The notes below the pieces were generated by a model. That model was not told the origin of the DNA. It did not search any database and was given only the letters and a program-made list of their open reading frames with translations. A stretch of DNA of 64,000 nt from positions 22,515,684 to 22,579,683 of the forward strand of contig CAMGYJ010000004.1 in NCBI GenBank assembly GCA_946122785.1. The letters are read 5' to 3'. The stretch is from Linum tenue (taxonomy: Eukaryota > Streptophyta > Magnoliopsida > Malpighiales > Linaceae). Made by a program: the position numbers and the translations under genes. Position 1 is the stretch's first letter; every line of letters starts with the position of its first letter. Positions 1-10,739 of the stretch are shown in pieces.

Positions 1-852
1 ATTTCCCTTGACACAAGGAGTCAATGAGAATTTTGTCTTCTTGCATTAGGCCTCCGTAGAAGGTTTCAATCTGAAACTGTTCTTCAAACCCGTGGTGAGG
101 GCACTGAAGAAAGTAATCGGAGTAACTCTCCCAAGCATCCCTCAAGGTCTCGTCCTCTTCTTGCTCGAAATGGGTAATCTTCTTTCTCCACTCCGCCGTC
201 TTCGAAGGTGGGCAGTAGCGAGTCATAAACTTCTTGAGGAGGTCGTCCCATGAGGTGATTGACCGTGGTGGGCGATTGTTTAGCCACCTAAGTGCTTTCC
301 CCGAAAGTGAATAGGGGGGAAGGTTTAGTTGCAAAGCTTTGACTGGCAAACCATTGATTTTCAAGCTCCCCGTGAGCTCCAAGAATCTCTGCACATGCTC
401 TCTTGGTGACTCGCTCTTAAGGACGTGGAACAAAGCATTGCTTTGTATCATAGTAACTAGAGCCGGCTTGATCTCGAAATTGTTTGCCGCCACTGGAGGA
501 TGTAGGATTGGAGATTGAATGTCCGTCGGCCGTGGGGCCATATAGTACCCCATTGTTTAGCTGACGAGCTTGGGAGGCTCCATCTTTTCTTTGGTTCCTC
601 CGACGCATTGTTTAGATGACGAGCTTGGGAGGCTCCATCTTGTCTTTGGTTCCCCGCCATTTCTTCTCCAACAACGGGTTCATAACTCACTTCTTCAACT
701 TCTTCTCCACTAACACCGGGACCCAATTGTTGTCCCCTTCCTTCACTCCTTCTCCTTGCCTCCGCTAGCTCTCTCTCCCTTGCTAGGAGCCGAAGAGTTC
801 GGTTTATGTCCTCGTCAAGTGGTAGCAAAGGTGCCGGGTTAATCCGGGTCAT
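1..852 (-). pseudogene. Athila/Tat-like Ty3/gypsy gag fragment, broken
   Basis: The reverse strand encodes a retrotransposon Gag that runs off the left edge of the window. From about 553 down to 1 one frame stays open and contains the plant gypsy Gag signatures NNFEIKPALVTMIQ, SGKALRWLNNRPP, SWDDLLKKFMTRYCP and EQEEDETLRDAWESY, the core of the Retrotrans_gag domain. A charged N-terminal part (start near 852, beginning MTRINPAPLLPLDEDINR) is in another frame. Between them a 55-bp unit is repeated directly (552-606 and 607-661). Its length is not a multiple of three, which helps explain the frame break. The upstream primer-binding site and LTR support an Athila-like element. The protein would package element RNA in the cytoplasm; this copy cannot make it intact. 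The family call is from known Gag motifs; the clade is inferred. Confidence 0.8.
552..661. repeat. 55-bp tandem duplication inside gag
   Basis: Two adjacent 55-bp copies, each starting attgtttag and running through gcttgggaggctccatctt, differ at a few positions. The duplication lies in the gag reading frame and contributes to its disruption. Confidence 0.85.
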
Positions 853-974
853 GCACCACCTACACACAATCGGAAAAAATACCAAGTCTAGCACAAGCAA
901 AGCACACACACTTTCAAAACTGGAAATTAAAAGCTAGACTAACACCAAACAACTTTTTCAAGATAACAGACCGT

Positions 975-993
975 TGTCCCGGCAACGGCGCCA
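975..993 (-). other. Primer-binding site, tRNA-Asp type
   Basis: The reverse strand reads TGGCGCCGTTGCCGGGACA, the well-known Athila/Tat-type primer site matching the 3' end of plant tRNA-Asp. It sits just downstream (on the minus strand) of the LTR and upstream of gag, where reverse transcription would start. Confidence 0.85.
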
Positions 994-999
994 AAAACT

Positions 1000-2525
1000 G
1001 GACTCGTCCCGAATAACACAATAAATTCCCGCCTAAGGTCCAAGTATAAACCTTAGTCGGGTGCAGTACAGGAAAAGTATCTTTAAATATCGACCCGGGC
1101 ATGTCCTTATACCCCTACTTCAGTCATTCGAATCATTATCTAGAAACAAGGTTTTGGTTTAAAAGTTTGCTAATTAAAATAAAACATGACAAAAGTGAAT
1201 GGTTTTGAAAGCTCTTTGGGAGAAGGATCACTCGGGTGTCGCTTCCCCCTAACTACTACCATGGTATGTGAATTGAAACGATTGCTATGGGCAAGGTGAT
1301 CGCGAACCGCTAGGGATGCAAATATGGTTGTAGACCACACTCACGATTGCTAAACCGAGGAATACATTATAGGCTGTCACTCAGCCCTCTCAGTTTAGGA
1401 AATCCATGGTTGACTTACTCCCTCACTCAACCCAAGGGTGGACGACTCAATTGCGCTTAACCAAATTGCTTAATCCAACATTGAGGTTTTCCCTAAATTA
1501 ACCTAGTTAGGAGACTTAAAAAGCCCTAGGAATACCAACTCAATTGAGTCTCCCTTGGAAGGGGGGTTTTCCTATCTAATCTAGGTTAAGTGGCTAATTA
1601 GATTACTAAGCACAAACATGCACAACCCTTAGATTGCTAAGCACAAGCATGCACAATCCTTAGATTGCTAAGCACCAAATGCACAATCCTTAGGTTGCTA
1701 AGCACAAACATGCACAATCAATATGAATAATACCTCAATCATTGAATTAAACAACACCCATAAACAATCATTCAATTCACATAACAGAAAACTACATGGT
1801 AGCTAGTTAGGGTTTCACAACACCCAAGTGAAAAAGGAATATACTTCATGCTAGAAATGGGAGAAACACAAGGGGAAGAGTTAGAAACCATCAAGAAGGA
1901 GGCCTCTAATCTTCTTGGCACTTGTGTTGAACTTCTCTTGGGGAGAATCTTCCCAAATCCACTCTTGAAGCAAAACCCTAGCCTCATTCTCCTTTGGTTC
2001 GTCTTTCTCTCTCTAAAATTTGAAGAAGGATTTCTCACTCAAATGGGCTCTCCCTTCTTTCTTCCTTTCAGATAATCTTTTAAACAGGGAACGAGCTCAG
2101 TTCACAGCCGTGAACTCTGAAACGCGTCCGTGAACTCAAGGTTAGTGCCAAAACGCACCGCTTCACTTGCACGTGTTCACGGTCCACAGCTCCTTTTCAC
2201 GGTCTTAGTGACCGTGAACTCAATTAGCGTCAGTAACTTGAGTTTTGGCCCTGGACGCCTCAAAGTTCATGGGAAACGGCTCTTCTTCACGGTCATACAA
2301 GACCGTGAACATCCAAGGAAAATCGTGAACTCGCCATTTTCAGCTCTTCTCCCGGTTTTCGCTCCTTTTCGTCCAAGTTTCGACTCTTGGGCTGGTTTCA
2401 CCTGTTAAATCCTGAAACACGCTAAAACACGATAAAACAACCGCAAACCCACCCTTTTAGGAGCAAAAATGTCACAAACGCCTAAGGAAAACGGGGGCAA
2501 AGCATGTACAATTAGGCCGGAATCA
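1000..2525 (-). mobile_element. 5' LTR of Athila-like element
   Basis: About 1.5 kb between a TGATTCCGGCC start (minus strand, at 2525) and the primer-binding site. It contains repeated GACCGTGAAC / GTTCACGGTC phrases (2100-2330), a region matching the U5-like part of other Athila-like fragments (CACTTGGGTGT near 1830), and a short direct-repeat run at 1610-1715 (attgctaagcacaa repeated). The right boundary is defined by similarity to the LTR starts at 2662 and 33339. No coding sequence is seen. Confidence 0.75.
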
Positions 2526-2661
2526 AACGTTTATGCGACTTTGATTATTCTCGAGGCACCACCGATGAATGATAGTGCATACTATTGTTTTTGTCCCACA
2601 AATTGTACTGGTTTGAGTAGGTTTGCATGGATAAAAGCAAACATTTAAGTGTGGAGGGGGG
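2526..2661 (+). mobile_element. 3' internal remnant with polypurine tract
   Basis: A short piece ending in gtggaggggg directly before the LTR start TGATTCAGGCGC at 2662. This is the usual arrangement of a gypsy polypurine tract and 3' LTR. The coding part of this plus-strand element has been lost. Confidence 0.6.
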
Positions 2662-3174
2662 TGATTCAGGCGCATTTATACAAGTTTTGCCCCTTCATAT
2701 CTTGAGAGTTTGACTTAGTAATCCTCGTTCGTCGACCTATTTTACGCTACTGTATGCTTCTTTGGTAACATTTCATGTCCTAGTACGTGGAAAGGTCGCG
2801 GATGAGTTTTGGGACATTCAGTGGTCAAAACGAGCCAACAAGTGAAGTCTGTGCAAGGTTCACAGGTTGGGTGTCAGGACCACGCCCTGAGGGAGTCAAA
2901 ATCTTCCCCAAATCGTGAAGTTACTCAAGTTTCTAGCAACTTATGCTCACTTCATTGCCTTGAGGGAGTGAAAATAATACCAAAACAGTGAAGTGTGCTC
3001 AAAAAGCAGTGTTTTGTGCTGAGATCACTGTTGCACACTTCACGACCGTGAAGTTAACAACAAAAGCATGATCATTGCACTTCAACAAGTATAAATTGAC
3101 AGCAACGGGTTTTGAGCAGGGGAGCTGTGTTCTTGACCCCAAAACACCCAAGGGGCGATTCTAGAGAGAGTGAC
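2662..3174 (+). mobile_element. Athila-like LTR fragment (cttcac phrase type)
   Basis: It starts TGATTCAGGC after a polypurine tract. It shares with the fragments at 3175 and 33340 a core near the motif cctagt followed by an AAGTTTTGG-like segment. It contains a TATA-like tataaatt near 3090 and the palindrome ACTTCACGACCGTGAAGTT near 3040. It is truncated where the next LTR begins. Confidence 0.65.
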
Positions 3175-3840
3175 TGATAACATCACATTTGCACATGTTT
3201 GCATGCTCATTTCTCGATCTTAATAGCTTGGATTTGTATATTCCTTGGCCTATTTATGCTAGGTTGTGCTGTTTTGTTACATTTCAGGTCCTAGTAAGTA
3301 AAAAGAGGCCTAGGAGCAAGTTTTGGGTAATTTGGAGATCGTTTGGGAACTCGAGCCGCACTAGATGGAAAATACGGGCATGCCTCACAAAAGTTGGCCA
3401 TTTTTCCCCAACAGCTGCTTGTGTTTCAACTGCAGAGCAAAATTTTGAAGAAGGAGGAAAGCACAGGCGCTAGAAAACACGACCATGTTTCTCCTTGTGT
3501 TGGTCGGGTTTCATACGTCGAGAGTATTTGGCTGAGAAGCAGGAAAACACGGGCATGGTGGAAACAAGAAACACGATCGTGTTTCTTCCTACCGTGATCG
3601 TGTTTCTCCCCGTCCCAGACTTAAGTGGAGCGGTTGACTGGGTCAAACACGGGCAAAAGGAAAACACGGGTGTGTTTGCGATCGTGTTTTGCCTAGTTTT
3701 GGGTAAATTGGCATGTTCAAGCTTTTGGAGGGTATTCGACTATTGGGAGCAAAACAAAGTTCTAGATAGAAAATGCTACAAAGAACAAGTCCTTGGAGCT
3801 ATTTGGAGCTGAGATATCACCATCGAAGCCTAGATTTCAT
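3175..3840 (+). mobile_element. Athila-like LTR fragment (aaacacg phrase type)
   Basis: It begins TGATAACATCACATTTGC, a typical start for plant gypsy LTRs. It carries at least seven copies of an AACACGG / CGTGTTT phrase, including the perfect 16-bp palindrome AAACACGATCGTGTTT at 3569-3584. The end is not clear. Confidence 0.6.
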
Positions 3841-4219
3841 CCATTGGAGTGAAGATTGACATCCAATAGCATATTAAACACATCATTATGAGTATGACTC
3901 CAATGCATGGTAAATAAAGTGTGTCAAGGGTATATAAAGTTGATGGTAAAAGCATTCAAAGTTCAAAATTTTTTATCAAAAGCTTCACCCTTGTGTTTTG
4001 AAACTCTAATGCATGGTTAGTGGTTTATGCTTGGATTGGATTGCATGATGTTCTTGCATGTTGATGTGGCTACGATTCTCTCATGCTATTGTTGACCTTG
4101 TAAATTACTAGTGATCCACTACCTAAGATTAAGATTGAGTAATGCTTTTATTCATTGAGTTGTATGATTGTGAGTAGTGTTTGCTTCGGGACAAGCAAAA
4201 TTCAAGTGTGGGCTATTTC
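3841..4219 (+). other. 3' internal remnant ending in a polypurine-like tract
   Basis: No open reading frame of note. The last bases (acaagcaaaattcaagtgtg, 4192-4211) match the sequence that usually precedes the 3' LTR in plant gypsy elements. Confidence 0.45.
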
Positions 4220-5600
4220 TGATGACACTCTATTTATAGTGTTTATCACTCTCATATTTGGTACATTTTCCTCTTCTATCAATGCATCTTTAGTATTTTT
4301 GATGATATATCATATGAAAGTCATAAATATTTTATTTATGAGCTTATGAAAGACATTGAGTGTGTTTTGTACTATTTTACACTTTTTGTTGTTGTTTTGT
4401 GTTTTCAAGGAGATAATGCACTCAAGATGAATATGGATCACCAAGGGACCCAATGGATCATAAGGATGTGAAAAATATAAGCTCATGGCTCCAACGAAGA
4501 TGGATTCAGACACCGGAAGCTCGAGTTATGAACTAGATGATAATATTTTGAAGAGCATACAGGTCGAACGAAGTCTAAATAAGCTAAAATTTGATAAGCA
4601 TCCCAATGAGCCCAAGAGGAAGAATCCCAAAAAAAATGGGCTTAGTAGGAGAAGAAATCCCTACAATAGATACTACCGTCGTTCGACCCAAGCCCTCCAA
4701 AGAACTTCCTTTGCAAGCTACTTCGTCCACAAGTAGAAGGAATCCTACTTCAAGTCGTACAATGAATTTTTTGACCGACTTTAGGAGGGAAAGAATAGAA
4801 TACTCCTTCTATAACTAGTATAAATAGGAGGCTAGGCTAGAGCTTTTGTACACACCTTTTACCAACACTCTTCCCTACGGGCACGCATAGTAATCCATAG
4901 AGAGGAGAATTGCTGCTGAAATTCGAAAGAGAAGCATTCACCATCGATGCCTGTATATATGATGATGTTGTTCTAATTCTTTATGGCATGCTAGTCTATC
5001 TGTTTAAGGATGTAAATTCATGATGTTTAAGCATTTGTTTTAATGAATCAATGAGATGCTCATTTCGATCTACGCTTTGGTTCATCGATGCTTGTTCCTT
5101 TAGAAGCTTTATTGAACACATGCTTTAATCATCTATTGTCCATGATCATCGATGCTCTTTATCATATAATGTTTGATTGTTCTATGTGTATGAATGTTCT
5201 ATGCTCTTTATCATTATGAAAGTTAATATAGTATCGTTTATACTACTATTATGGGAGACAAGGAAACTAATCTGTATCACAAGCGGCGCATGCACGAGTA
5301 GAGAATGGCCTTAGTGGAAGGGAAAGGGCATCATAATAGAATATGCATAGATGCATGTTAGGGAGGATAATGAATGCATGATCATCTAGAATGGACTACC
5401 TAAGCATTCCTTTTCATTGTCTTGCATCGTTTACTATTTTCTTTTATTAGTCCAGTAGATTTCACATAAGGTCTCCTCAACCCTTTTACTTTAATTGCAT
5501 TGACCATTCGAACACATCCTAAGATATTTATCACTCGATTTCTATGTCAATGTCTAAAGTAACCGGACTTGTTTCTGGTTGTAGTTTTCATGATTTCTCA
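4220..5600 (+). mobile_element. Gypsy-type LTR, right end uncertain
   Basis: It starts TGATGACACTC after a polypurine-like tract. A TATA box with downstream context (agtataaataggaggc, near 4820) fits an LTR promoter. The remaining sequence (4900-5600) has no coding signal. The 3' boundary could not be fixed; no matching second LTR lies in the window. Confidence 0.5.
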
Positions 5601-5785
5601 TAATTTATAAACTAAAAAAATCTATTTTCTTGTTACGATTTTTCCATTTTTTCATATGTGGTCACACGGGCCTGGATCATGTCAGTAACCTTAGGGTTAG
5701 TAACTATGAGTGACCTTCCACATCAACATCCTCTCTCTTATGGAAAGCCTTTAATCTTTTTCCCTTTAATCTTTAATGGACGATT
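5601..5785. other. Short AT-rich spacer
   Basis: No gene or clear repeat is recognised here. The last bases form the left TSD of the LINE insertion that follows. Confidence 0.4.
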
Positions 5786-5800
5786 TCTCTCTCGTTTTAA

Positions 5801-6021
5801 GATTTTTTTCTTTTTTTCCCCCAAAAGATACTTCATATTGAAGGAGATAACCAAGTTACATAAGAGTCAGCTGGCCGACCAAAGCCAGGAATGAAAATCG
5901 AACCCTATCAAACTAGGGAACAATGAAAGGGCTTTTTTGGCCACCATATGGGCCACCCTATTACAAGCACGACCAACAAAACAAACACTAAACTGGTGGA
6001 AACATTTTCTCATCAACTTAA
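5801..6021 (-). mobile_element. 5'-truncated LINE with 15-bp TSD
   Basis: On the minus strand the end of an L1-type RNase H domain is readable (CFVGRACNRVAHMVAKKAL), followed by a stop, a short 3' UTR and an A-rich tail (5801-5820). The insertion is flanked by tctctctcgttttaa at 5786-5800 and 6022-6036. This fits target-primed reverse transcription with strong 5' truncation. Confidence 0.85.
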
Positions 6022-6039
6022 TCTCTCTCGTTTTAATTC

Positions 6040-6700
6040 GGAATTTAAATTATTTCACATATACATCGAACTAATTGTGCTCTTCAAAATGATATCCACT
6101 TTGAATTATTTTAGAAAAAAGAAATTGAGACATTTTTATGAGTCTATACCATATTGTATTGACTGTATTAAATAAGAACATACCATATGGTATGAAAGCG
6201 TACCATGGTGGTATGAACATACCAAGACTGTATGATGGTTGAATACATGACAATAAGAGTATACTAACTTTCATTTACGACTTTTAATCATTCTGTACCA
6301 CAAGTTACCACCCCCATACCAAGATGGTATAGTATGGTATTTTTTTATCCTATATTTTTTTCACCCAGAAATTTGTAGATCCAATAGATTATGATGAACT
6401 CATTCCTTCTGTACAAATATTTTCAAAATTGACTTTAAAAAGAAGTAGATTACATATGGTACGGAGTTGGTAACGAGAGGTACGAAAAATATTGAAAATT
6501 TACCTCATTTTGTAGAACACAATAACTCGTTCCATCTGTAGAAAAAATTGAAATCCAAGTTAGAACGAAGAAGATAAGAGGCAATTAAGAAAACTAGGGA
6601 AAATAAAATGCATTTAATTCACGACCCTTAGATCTGCATTTTTTGGGCCCACTTATATCCAAATGTCAAGATTTAGTTACTCATGGCTGATGTGGACAGG
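6040..6700. other. AT-rich spacer with ataccatatggtat palindromes
   Basis: No gene seen. Between 6178 and 6345 the words accatatggtat, taccatggtggtat and ataccaagatggtat recur. They could be a relic of a small inverted-repeat element, but no termini or TSD were found. Confidence 0.3.
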
Positions 6701-6704
6701 TTAG

Positions 6705-6890
6705 GTCCAGGGAACTTTTTTGCCATAAGGTGGCCTACTCTATTAACTCAGCGAGTAACATGCGAGCAAGAGCAAAACTCAAGGGAACTTGCCAAACAAA
6801 AAATATCTTCCAGTATCGCACCACCCATCGCATGATGGAAATCTCCTGCCAAGATCCGTCGGAGAACCAGTAGTGAGTTTCCATGTAATT
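6705..6890 (-). pseudogene. Degenerate LINE RNase H fragment
   Basis: One minus-strand frame reads VNRVGHLMAKKF, close to NRVAHMVAKKAL in the LINE at 5801-6021. It is broken by stops and frame changes. Upstream frames are compatible with the same domain but too decayed for a firm call. Confidence 0.5.
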
Positions 6891-7049
6891 TGTGCGAAAG
6901 AAAACTGTTGATGTCGGGGTTGTTGCTGATGTCAGATTCCTTGCTAAAGGCATCAATAGAGGCTTCAAATCACCTTACACCGCAATCCTTGTTCGTGACG
7001 TCGACTCCCACCACCTGTAAAAGGTACGTCGGCCGATCTCGGCGGGGAC
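6891..7049 (+). mobile_element. 5' LTR of old gypsy-like element, first part
   Basis: This segment (TGTGCG...cggcggggac) aligns with 14153-14310 and continues at 10035 after the nested insertion. The LTR pair is diverged, with many substitutions and small indels, so this element is much older than its insertion. A possible TSD (gtaat, 6885-6889 and 15000-15004) does not abut the TG/CA ends exactly. Confidence 0.7.
7046..7049 (+). repeat. TSD (ggac) of nested LTR element
   Basis: ggac occurs at 7046-7049 and again at 10035-10038. The paralogous LTR at about 14306 has a single gac at the equivalent site, supporting insertion here. Confidence 0.7.
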
Positions 7050-7490
7050 TGTCACATGTGGCAGATGACATGGCGCCAACAAGGTGACAACAAGGCGGCT
7101 GCACATGTGGCATGTATGGAAGACTAGTAGCATAGAGATGCTCCTAGGATTCTCCACCTAAATGAGAGCTTAATGGTGCACTTATGGGCTACATTATGGT
7201 AGTATTAATAGAGTGCATTATGGGGGGACTTTATGGGGTGTATTGATGTAGTAGAGGGACATTATGAGGGGCATTGATGCCTTGTATGAGGAGAGGCCTA
7301 TATAAGGAGCCATCTCCCTCACTTGTAACTCATCCATCATTTTTGTGAGCAATACAACTATAGAGTTCTCCCATCTTCTTGTGTCTTGTTCTTGTGAGTT
7401 GAGTGAGTTTGAGAGCTTGTGAGAAGGCTGCCTAGCTTCTCTAACGGAATTGAGAGTTAGGGCCGCACGACCAAGAGTAAGGCCGTGACA
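7050..7490 (+). repeat. 5' LTR of nested element
   Basis: TGTCACATG...CCGTGACA, 441 bp, with inverted ends TGTCAC/GTGACA. A TATA-like ctatataagg lies at 7299-7308. Confidence 0.93.
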
Positions 7491-7492
7491 GT

Positions 7493-7505
7493 TGGTATCA
7501 GAGCC
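7493..7505 (+). other. Primer-binding site, initiator tRNA-Met
   Basis: TGGTATCAGAGCC, complementary to the 3' end of plant tRNA-iMet, starts two bases after the 5' LTR. Confidence 0.93.
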
Positions 7506-7578
7506 TGGTTCTGAAAGAAGAACCGGTGTCCTCACTCCCCAAGAAGGAAGATAAGAAAGAGCGAGAGCCTCACCAAAG

Positions 7579-9582
7579 ATGGCTGGATCAGAAGTCCATG
7601 ACGATGCGGAGAAGCATCGTGGAAGAGATCCTACTCCGGGCGGAAGGCCAAAAGGCACGTCGAGCACTCGTGATCCTCTCAAGTCTCTAGAGAGGCGAGT
7701 CTCGAGGGTGGAGGTGAAGCTTTCCGAAGATGTCACCGTCATGGAGGATTTGGGAGCTAACTTCACCCAAATCCAAGGCGATGTTCAAGGTGTGGCGGCT
7801 AGAGTGACGAGTTTGGAGGTTGGCAATGAAGGGCTTCGAGATGAGCTCATGGCCCTCATCAAAAACACCATCTCCACCGCCATGAACGATGCCATTGAGC
7901 TAATGAAGGAGGCTGCTGCTGCGGAGGTGACCGTCTTGAAGGAGGAGGTTGCGGAGCTCAAAAGCGAAGTGACGCTTGTGAAGAGGGCCATGGCTAACGG
8001 ACCTGCCATCGCACAACCTGCCTCAACCATGGAGATTCCAAGACCAAAGAGCTTTCAAGGGTCGAGGAATGCAAGGGAGTTAGAGAACTTCCTATGGAGC
8101 TTGGAGCAATACTTCGAAGCTTCGGGTATTCGAGATGAGAATACCAAGGTAAAAACTGCACCTCTTTACTTGAGTGATGTTGCCATGCTGTGGTGGAGAA
8201 GGACCCAAGGCGATATCAATAAAGGGACGTGCGTGATGGAGTCATGGGATGACTTCAAGAGGGAGATCAAGAGGCAATTCTACCCAGAGAATGTTGAGTT
8301 TGAAGCCCGGTCGAGACTAAGGAGGCTTGCTCACGAAGGAGAGATTCGAGGGTATGTGAAGGAGTTTTCTGAATTGTTGCTCGAGATCCCCGACTACACC
8401 GACAAGGAGGCCATGTTCACCTTCCTTGACGGCCTCCAACCATGGGCGAAGTTGGAGCTACAACGGCGAGGCGTGCAAAGTCTTGCCGAGGCAATGTCGA
8501 TTGCCGAGTCCCTAGTCGAGTACCACGAGCCGGAGGAACGTGTGGAGTTCGGAGGCAATGGAGGTGGACGCGACTATGACAGAGACACACGAAGGCGTGG
8601 TAGACTGGACCAAGGAGGTAGTCATAAGGTTGAGAAACCACTTACTTGCTTCCTTTGTGATGGTCCGCATCGTGTGAGAGATTGCCCAAGAAAGCACAAG
8701 TTGTCGGCAATGAAGGCCGTACTAGCAGAGTGCTCGAGCTCGGAAGAGGAAGCGGAGGCAACTCCAAGAGTGGAGCCCCATGTCGCGAAGATTGGTTGCA
8801 TGAAGAGATTGAGCGCCATCAAGCGGACGGAAGAGCCTCCCCATCCTGAGCAACACGGTCAATGCTTCGTAGAGGCAAAGCTCAACCAAAGGAAGACAAA
8901 AGCCTTGGTTGATACCGGGGCAAGCTGCAACCTTCTCGACGTAGATGAAGCGCGGAGGCTGGGCATCACGTACGAGAAGAAGCAAAGAGGGTGGATGAAG
9001 GCTACCAACTCGAGGGCCACAAGAACTCATGGAGTAGCGCGCCAGGTGCCACTCAAGCTAGGAGGATGGACCGGGGTGGCGGACTTTGAGGTGGTGTCGT
9101 TGGATGATTATCAGGTCATCATCGGCATGGAGTTCATGGTACGGGAGAAAGCTTTCCCGATCCCATACGCCAATAGATTCTGCATCAATGGCGGAGCAAG
9201 ATCGGTTCCCATGACAAGAGAGCAACTAGAGTCAAACAAGAGGTGTTTGGCAAGGCAGGAGAAGCAAGGAAAGGCCACCATGATCGAGAAGGCGGGACAC
9301 TCGAAGACGCGACGGAGAAGACCGCGGAGGAGTGCGCAACATCATGGGAGCACAAGGCTCGAGAGTGAGCCAGGGCCATCCTTGGTTTGGAGGAAGGTGC
9401 AACGAGACCTTGCAAGCAGTGAAGCTAAGGCAAGGGAGGCATCTGCCAAAGAGCCGCGACGAGGGCGTCGTGGATTGAGTGGAGGAGAATGTCACCAACG
9501 AGGCTCAAGAGTCGAGAGAGGCTGCTCGAGGTCGATGGAGGCATTTCGTAGCAAGGACGCGACGAGGGCGTCACGAGCATAG
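7579..9582 (+). CDS. Gag-protease polyprotein of nested LTR element
   Basis: An intact 667-residue ORF. Order of parts: a charged and coiled N-terminus (about 25-150); the Retrotrans_gag domain (about 165-310, with LWSLEQYFEASGI, YLSDVAMLWWRR and FKREIKRQFYPEN); a zinc knuckle (C357, C360, H364, C369; spacing C-X2-C-X3-H-X4-C); and a retropepsin-like aspartic protease with the catalytic triad DTG at D445-G447 followed by AS and a later VIIGMEF segment. After about residue 550 the sequence is basic and low in complexity, and the frame ends just before the polypurine tract. Reverse transcriptase and integrase are absent. The start is the first ATG after the primer site. The product would build particles and cleave Gag in the cytoplasm. 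The single open frame and near-identical LTRs argue for recent, possibly ongoing, mobilisation in trans. Confidence 0.9.
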   Translation: MAGSEVHDDAEKHRGRDPTPGGRPKGTSSTRDPLKSLERRVSRVEVKLSEDVTVMEDLGANFTQIQGDVQGVAARVTSLEVGNEGLRDELMALIKNTISTAMNDAIELMKEAAAAEVTVLKEEVAELKSEVTLVKRAMANGPAIAQPASTMEIPRPKSFQGSRNARELENFLWSLEQYFEASGIRDENTKVKTAPLYLSDVAMLWWRRTQGDINKGTCVMESWDDFKREIKRQFYPENVEFEARSRLRRLAHEGEIRGYVKEFSELLLEIPDYTDKEAMFTFLDGLQPWAKLELQRRGVQSLAEAMSIAESLVEYHEPEERVEFGGNGGGRDYDRDTRRRGRLDQGGSHKVEKPLTCFLCDGPHRVRDCPRKHKLSAMKAVLAECSSSEEEAEATPRVEPHVAKIGCMKRLSAIKRTEEPPHPEQHGQCFVEAKLNQRKTKALVDTGASCNLLDVDEARRLGITYEKKQRGWMKATNSRATRTHGVARQVPLKLGGWTGVADFEVVSLDDYQVIIGMEFMVREKAFPIPYANRFCINGGARSVPMTREQLESNKRCLARQEKQGKATMIEKAGHSKTRRRRPRRSAQHHGSTRLESEPGPSLVWRKVQRDLASSEAKAREASAKEPRRGRRGLSGGECHQRGSRVERGCSRSMEAFRSKDATRASRA

Positions 9583-9593
9583 GTGGGGGAGGA
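9581..9593 (+). other. Polypurine tract
   Basis: aggtgggggagga ends exactly at the 3' LTR start (9594), where plus-strand DNA synthesis is primed. Confidence 0.85.
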
Positions 9594-10034
9594 TGTCACA
9601 TGTGGCAGATGACATGGCGCCAACAAGGTGACAACAAGGCGGCTGCACATGTGGCATGTATGGAAGACTAGTAGCATAGAGATGCTCCTAGGATTCTCCA
9701 CCTAAATGAGAGCTTAATGGTGCACTTATGGGCTACATTATGGTAGTATTAATAGAGTGCATTATGGGGGGACTTTATGGGGTGTATTGATGTAGTAGAG
9801 GGACATTATGAGGGGCATTGATGCCTTGTATGAGGAGAGGCCTATATAAGGGGCCATCTCCCTCACTTGTAACTCATCCATCATTTTTGTGAGCAATACA
9901 ACTATAGAGTTCTCCCATCTTCTTGTGTCTTGTTCTTGTGAGTTGAGTGAGTTTGAGAGCTTGTGAGAAGGCTGCCTAGCTTCTCTAACGGAATTGAGAG
10001 TTAGGGCCGCACGACCAAGAGTAAGGCCGTGACA
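9594..10034 (+). repeat. 3' LTR of nested element
   Basis: 441 bp, identical to 7050-7490 except for one A/G difference at 9852. Confidence 0.93.
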
Positions 10035-10739
10035 GGACACCCTTCGACGCTCAAGTCAGTATCGAGTGGTAAGTTGACGGGAAGAATAAAGTTAAAGACT
10101 TAGAGTAGGATAGGAGGGTCTGGGCGAGTGATAACTCCGATCGCTAATAGTTGCAGACTCTTTAAGGGAGCTCGCCGAGGCATTTTTCGCGTACCTTTGC
10201 CGGAAGACGAGAGACACCTTTTATAGTGGACGTCAGGGGACAGCGAATGCCATGCAGTGGCGCTAGGGGGTAGGGTCGACGCATCGTCTTCGGAGGTGTC
10301 ATCACCTCAAGCATCCGCTCGCCACGTGTCACGTGTTCTCGTGCCATGTCAAGGTGCTCATGCCATGTGGCAGGTCATGGCCTAATAAGGGTGCCACGTA
10401 AGAGAGTAGACTAGAATGAGTGAACGCACAGGCGTCATGGGCGCCGAGGGTGATGACCGTCGTAGGAAACGAGACCGGTGAGTGCCATCGGCGATGAACG
10501 CTGAGGGCGGTGAAACTGGTGAGTGTCGTCGACGATGAGCGCCGGGTTGGTGATTCCGGTGAGCGCAATGGGCGACGAGACCGGTGAGAGTCATCGGTGA
10601 TGAGCGCCGTGGGTGGCGAGACCGGTGAGAGCCGTCGGCGATGAGCGGCGAGGGCGGTGAGACCTGTGAGCGTTGTCGGTGATGAGCACCGTGGGCGGGG
10701 AACTCATGACATGGTAAAAATGTTTTAACATGGGGTCCA
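10035..10739 (+). mobile_element. 5' LTR of old gypsy-like element, second part
   Basis: It continues the LTR interrupted at 7049 and aligns with 14311-14993. A conserved block (tttgccggaaga...ttttatagtggacgtc) lies at 10195-10230. The 3' half is a degenerate minisatellite (10430-10700). The end is taken at a CA near 10739 by comparison with the second LTR. Confidence 0.7.
10430..10700. repeat. Degenerate GATGAGCGCC / GGTGAG minisatellite in LTR
   Basis: Words such as gatgagcgccg, gagaccggtgag and gtcgtcg recur in irregular units of about 30-45 bp. The second LTR has its own version at 14700-14960. Confidence 0.75.

Larger units (their letters stand above)
7050..10034 (+). mobile_element. 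Complete young non-autonomous LTR element (gag-protease only)
   Basis: A 2985-bp element with 441-bp LTRs (7050-7490, 9594-10034). The LTRs differ at one base only (A at 7308, G at 9852). It has a tRNA-iMet primer site, one gag-protease ORF and a polypurine tract, but no reverse transcriptase, RNase H or integrase. It would need proteins from a related full-length Ty3/gypsy element. The zinc-knuckle context suggests a chromovirus-like (Reina/Galadriel/Tekay) relative; that clade call is an inference. Confidence 0.93.

Noticed and set aside
9185..9701. Several minus-strand ORFs opposite the gag-protease gene
   Set aside because: Shadow frames of the intact 667-residue ORF and the LTR.
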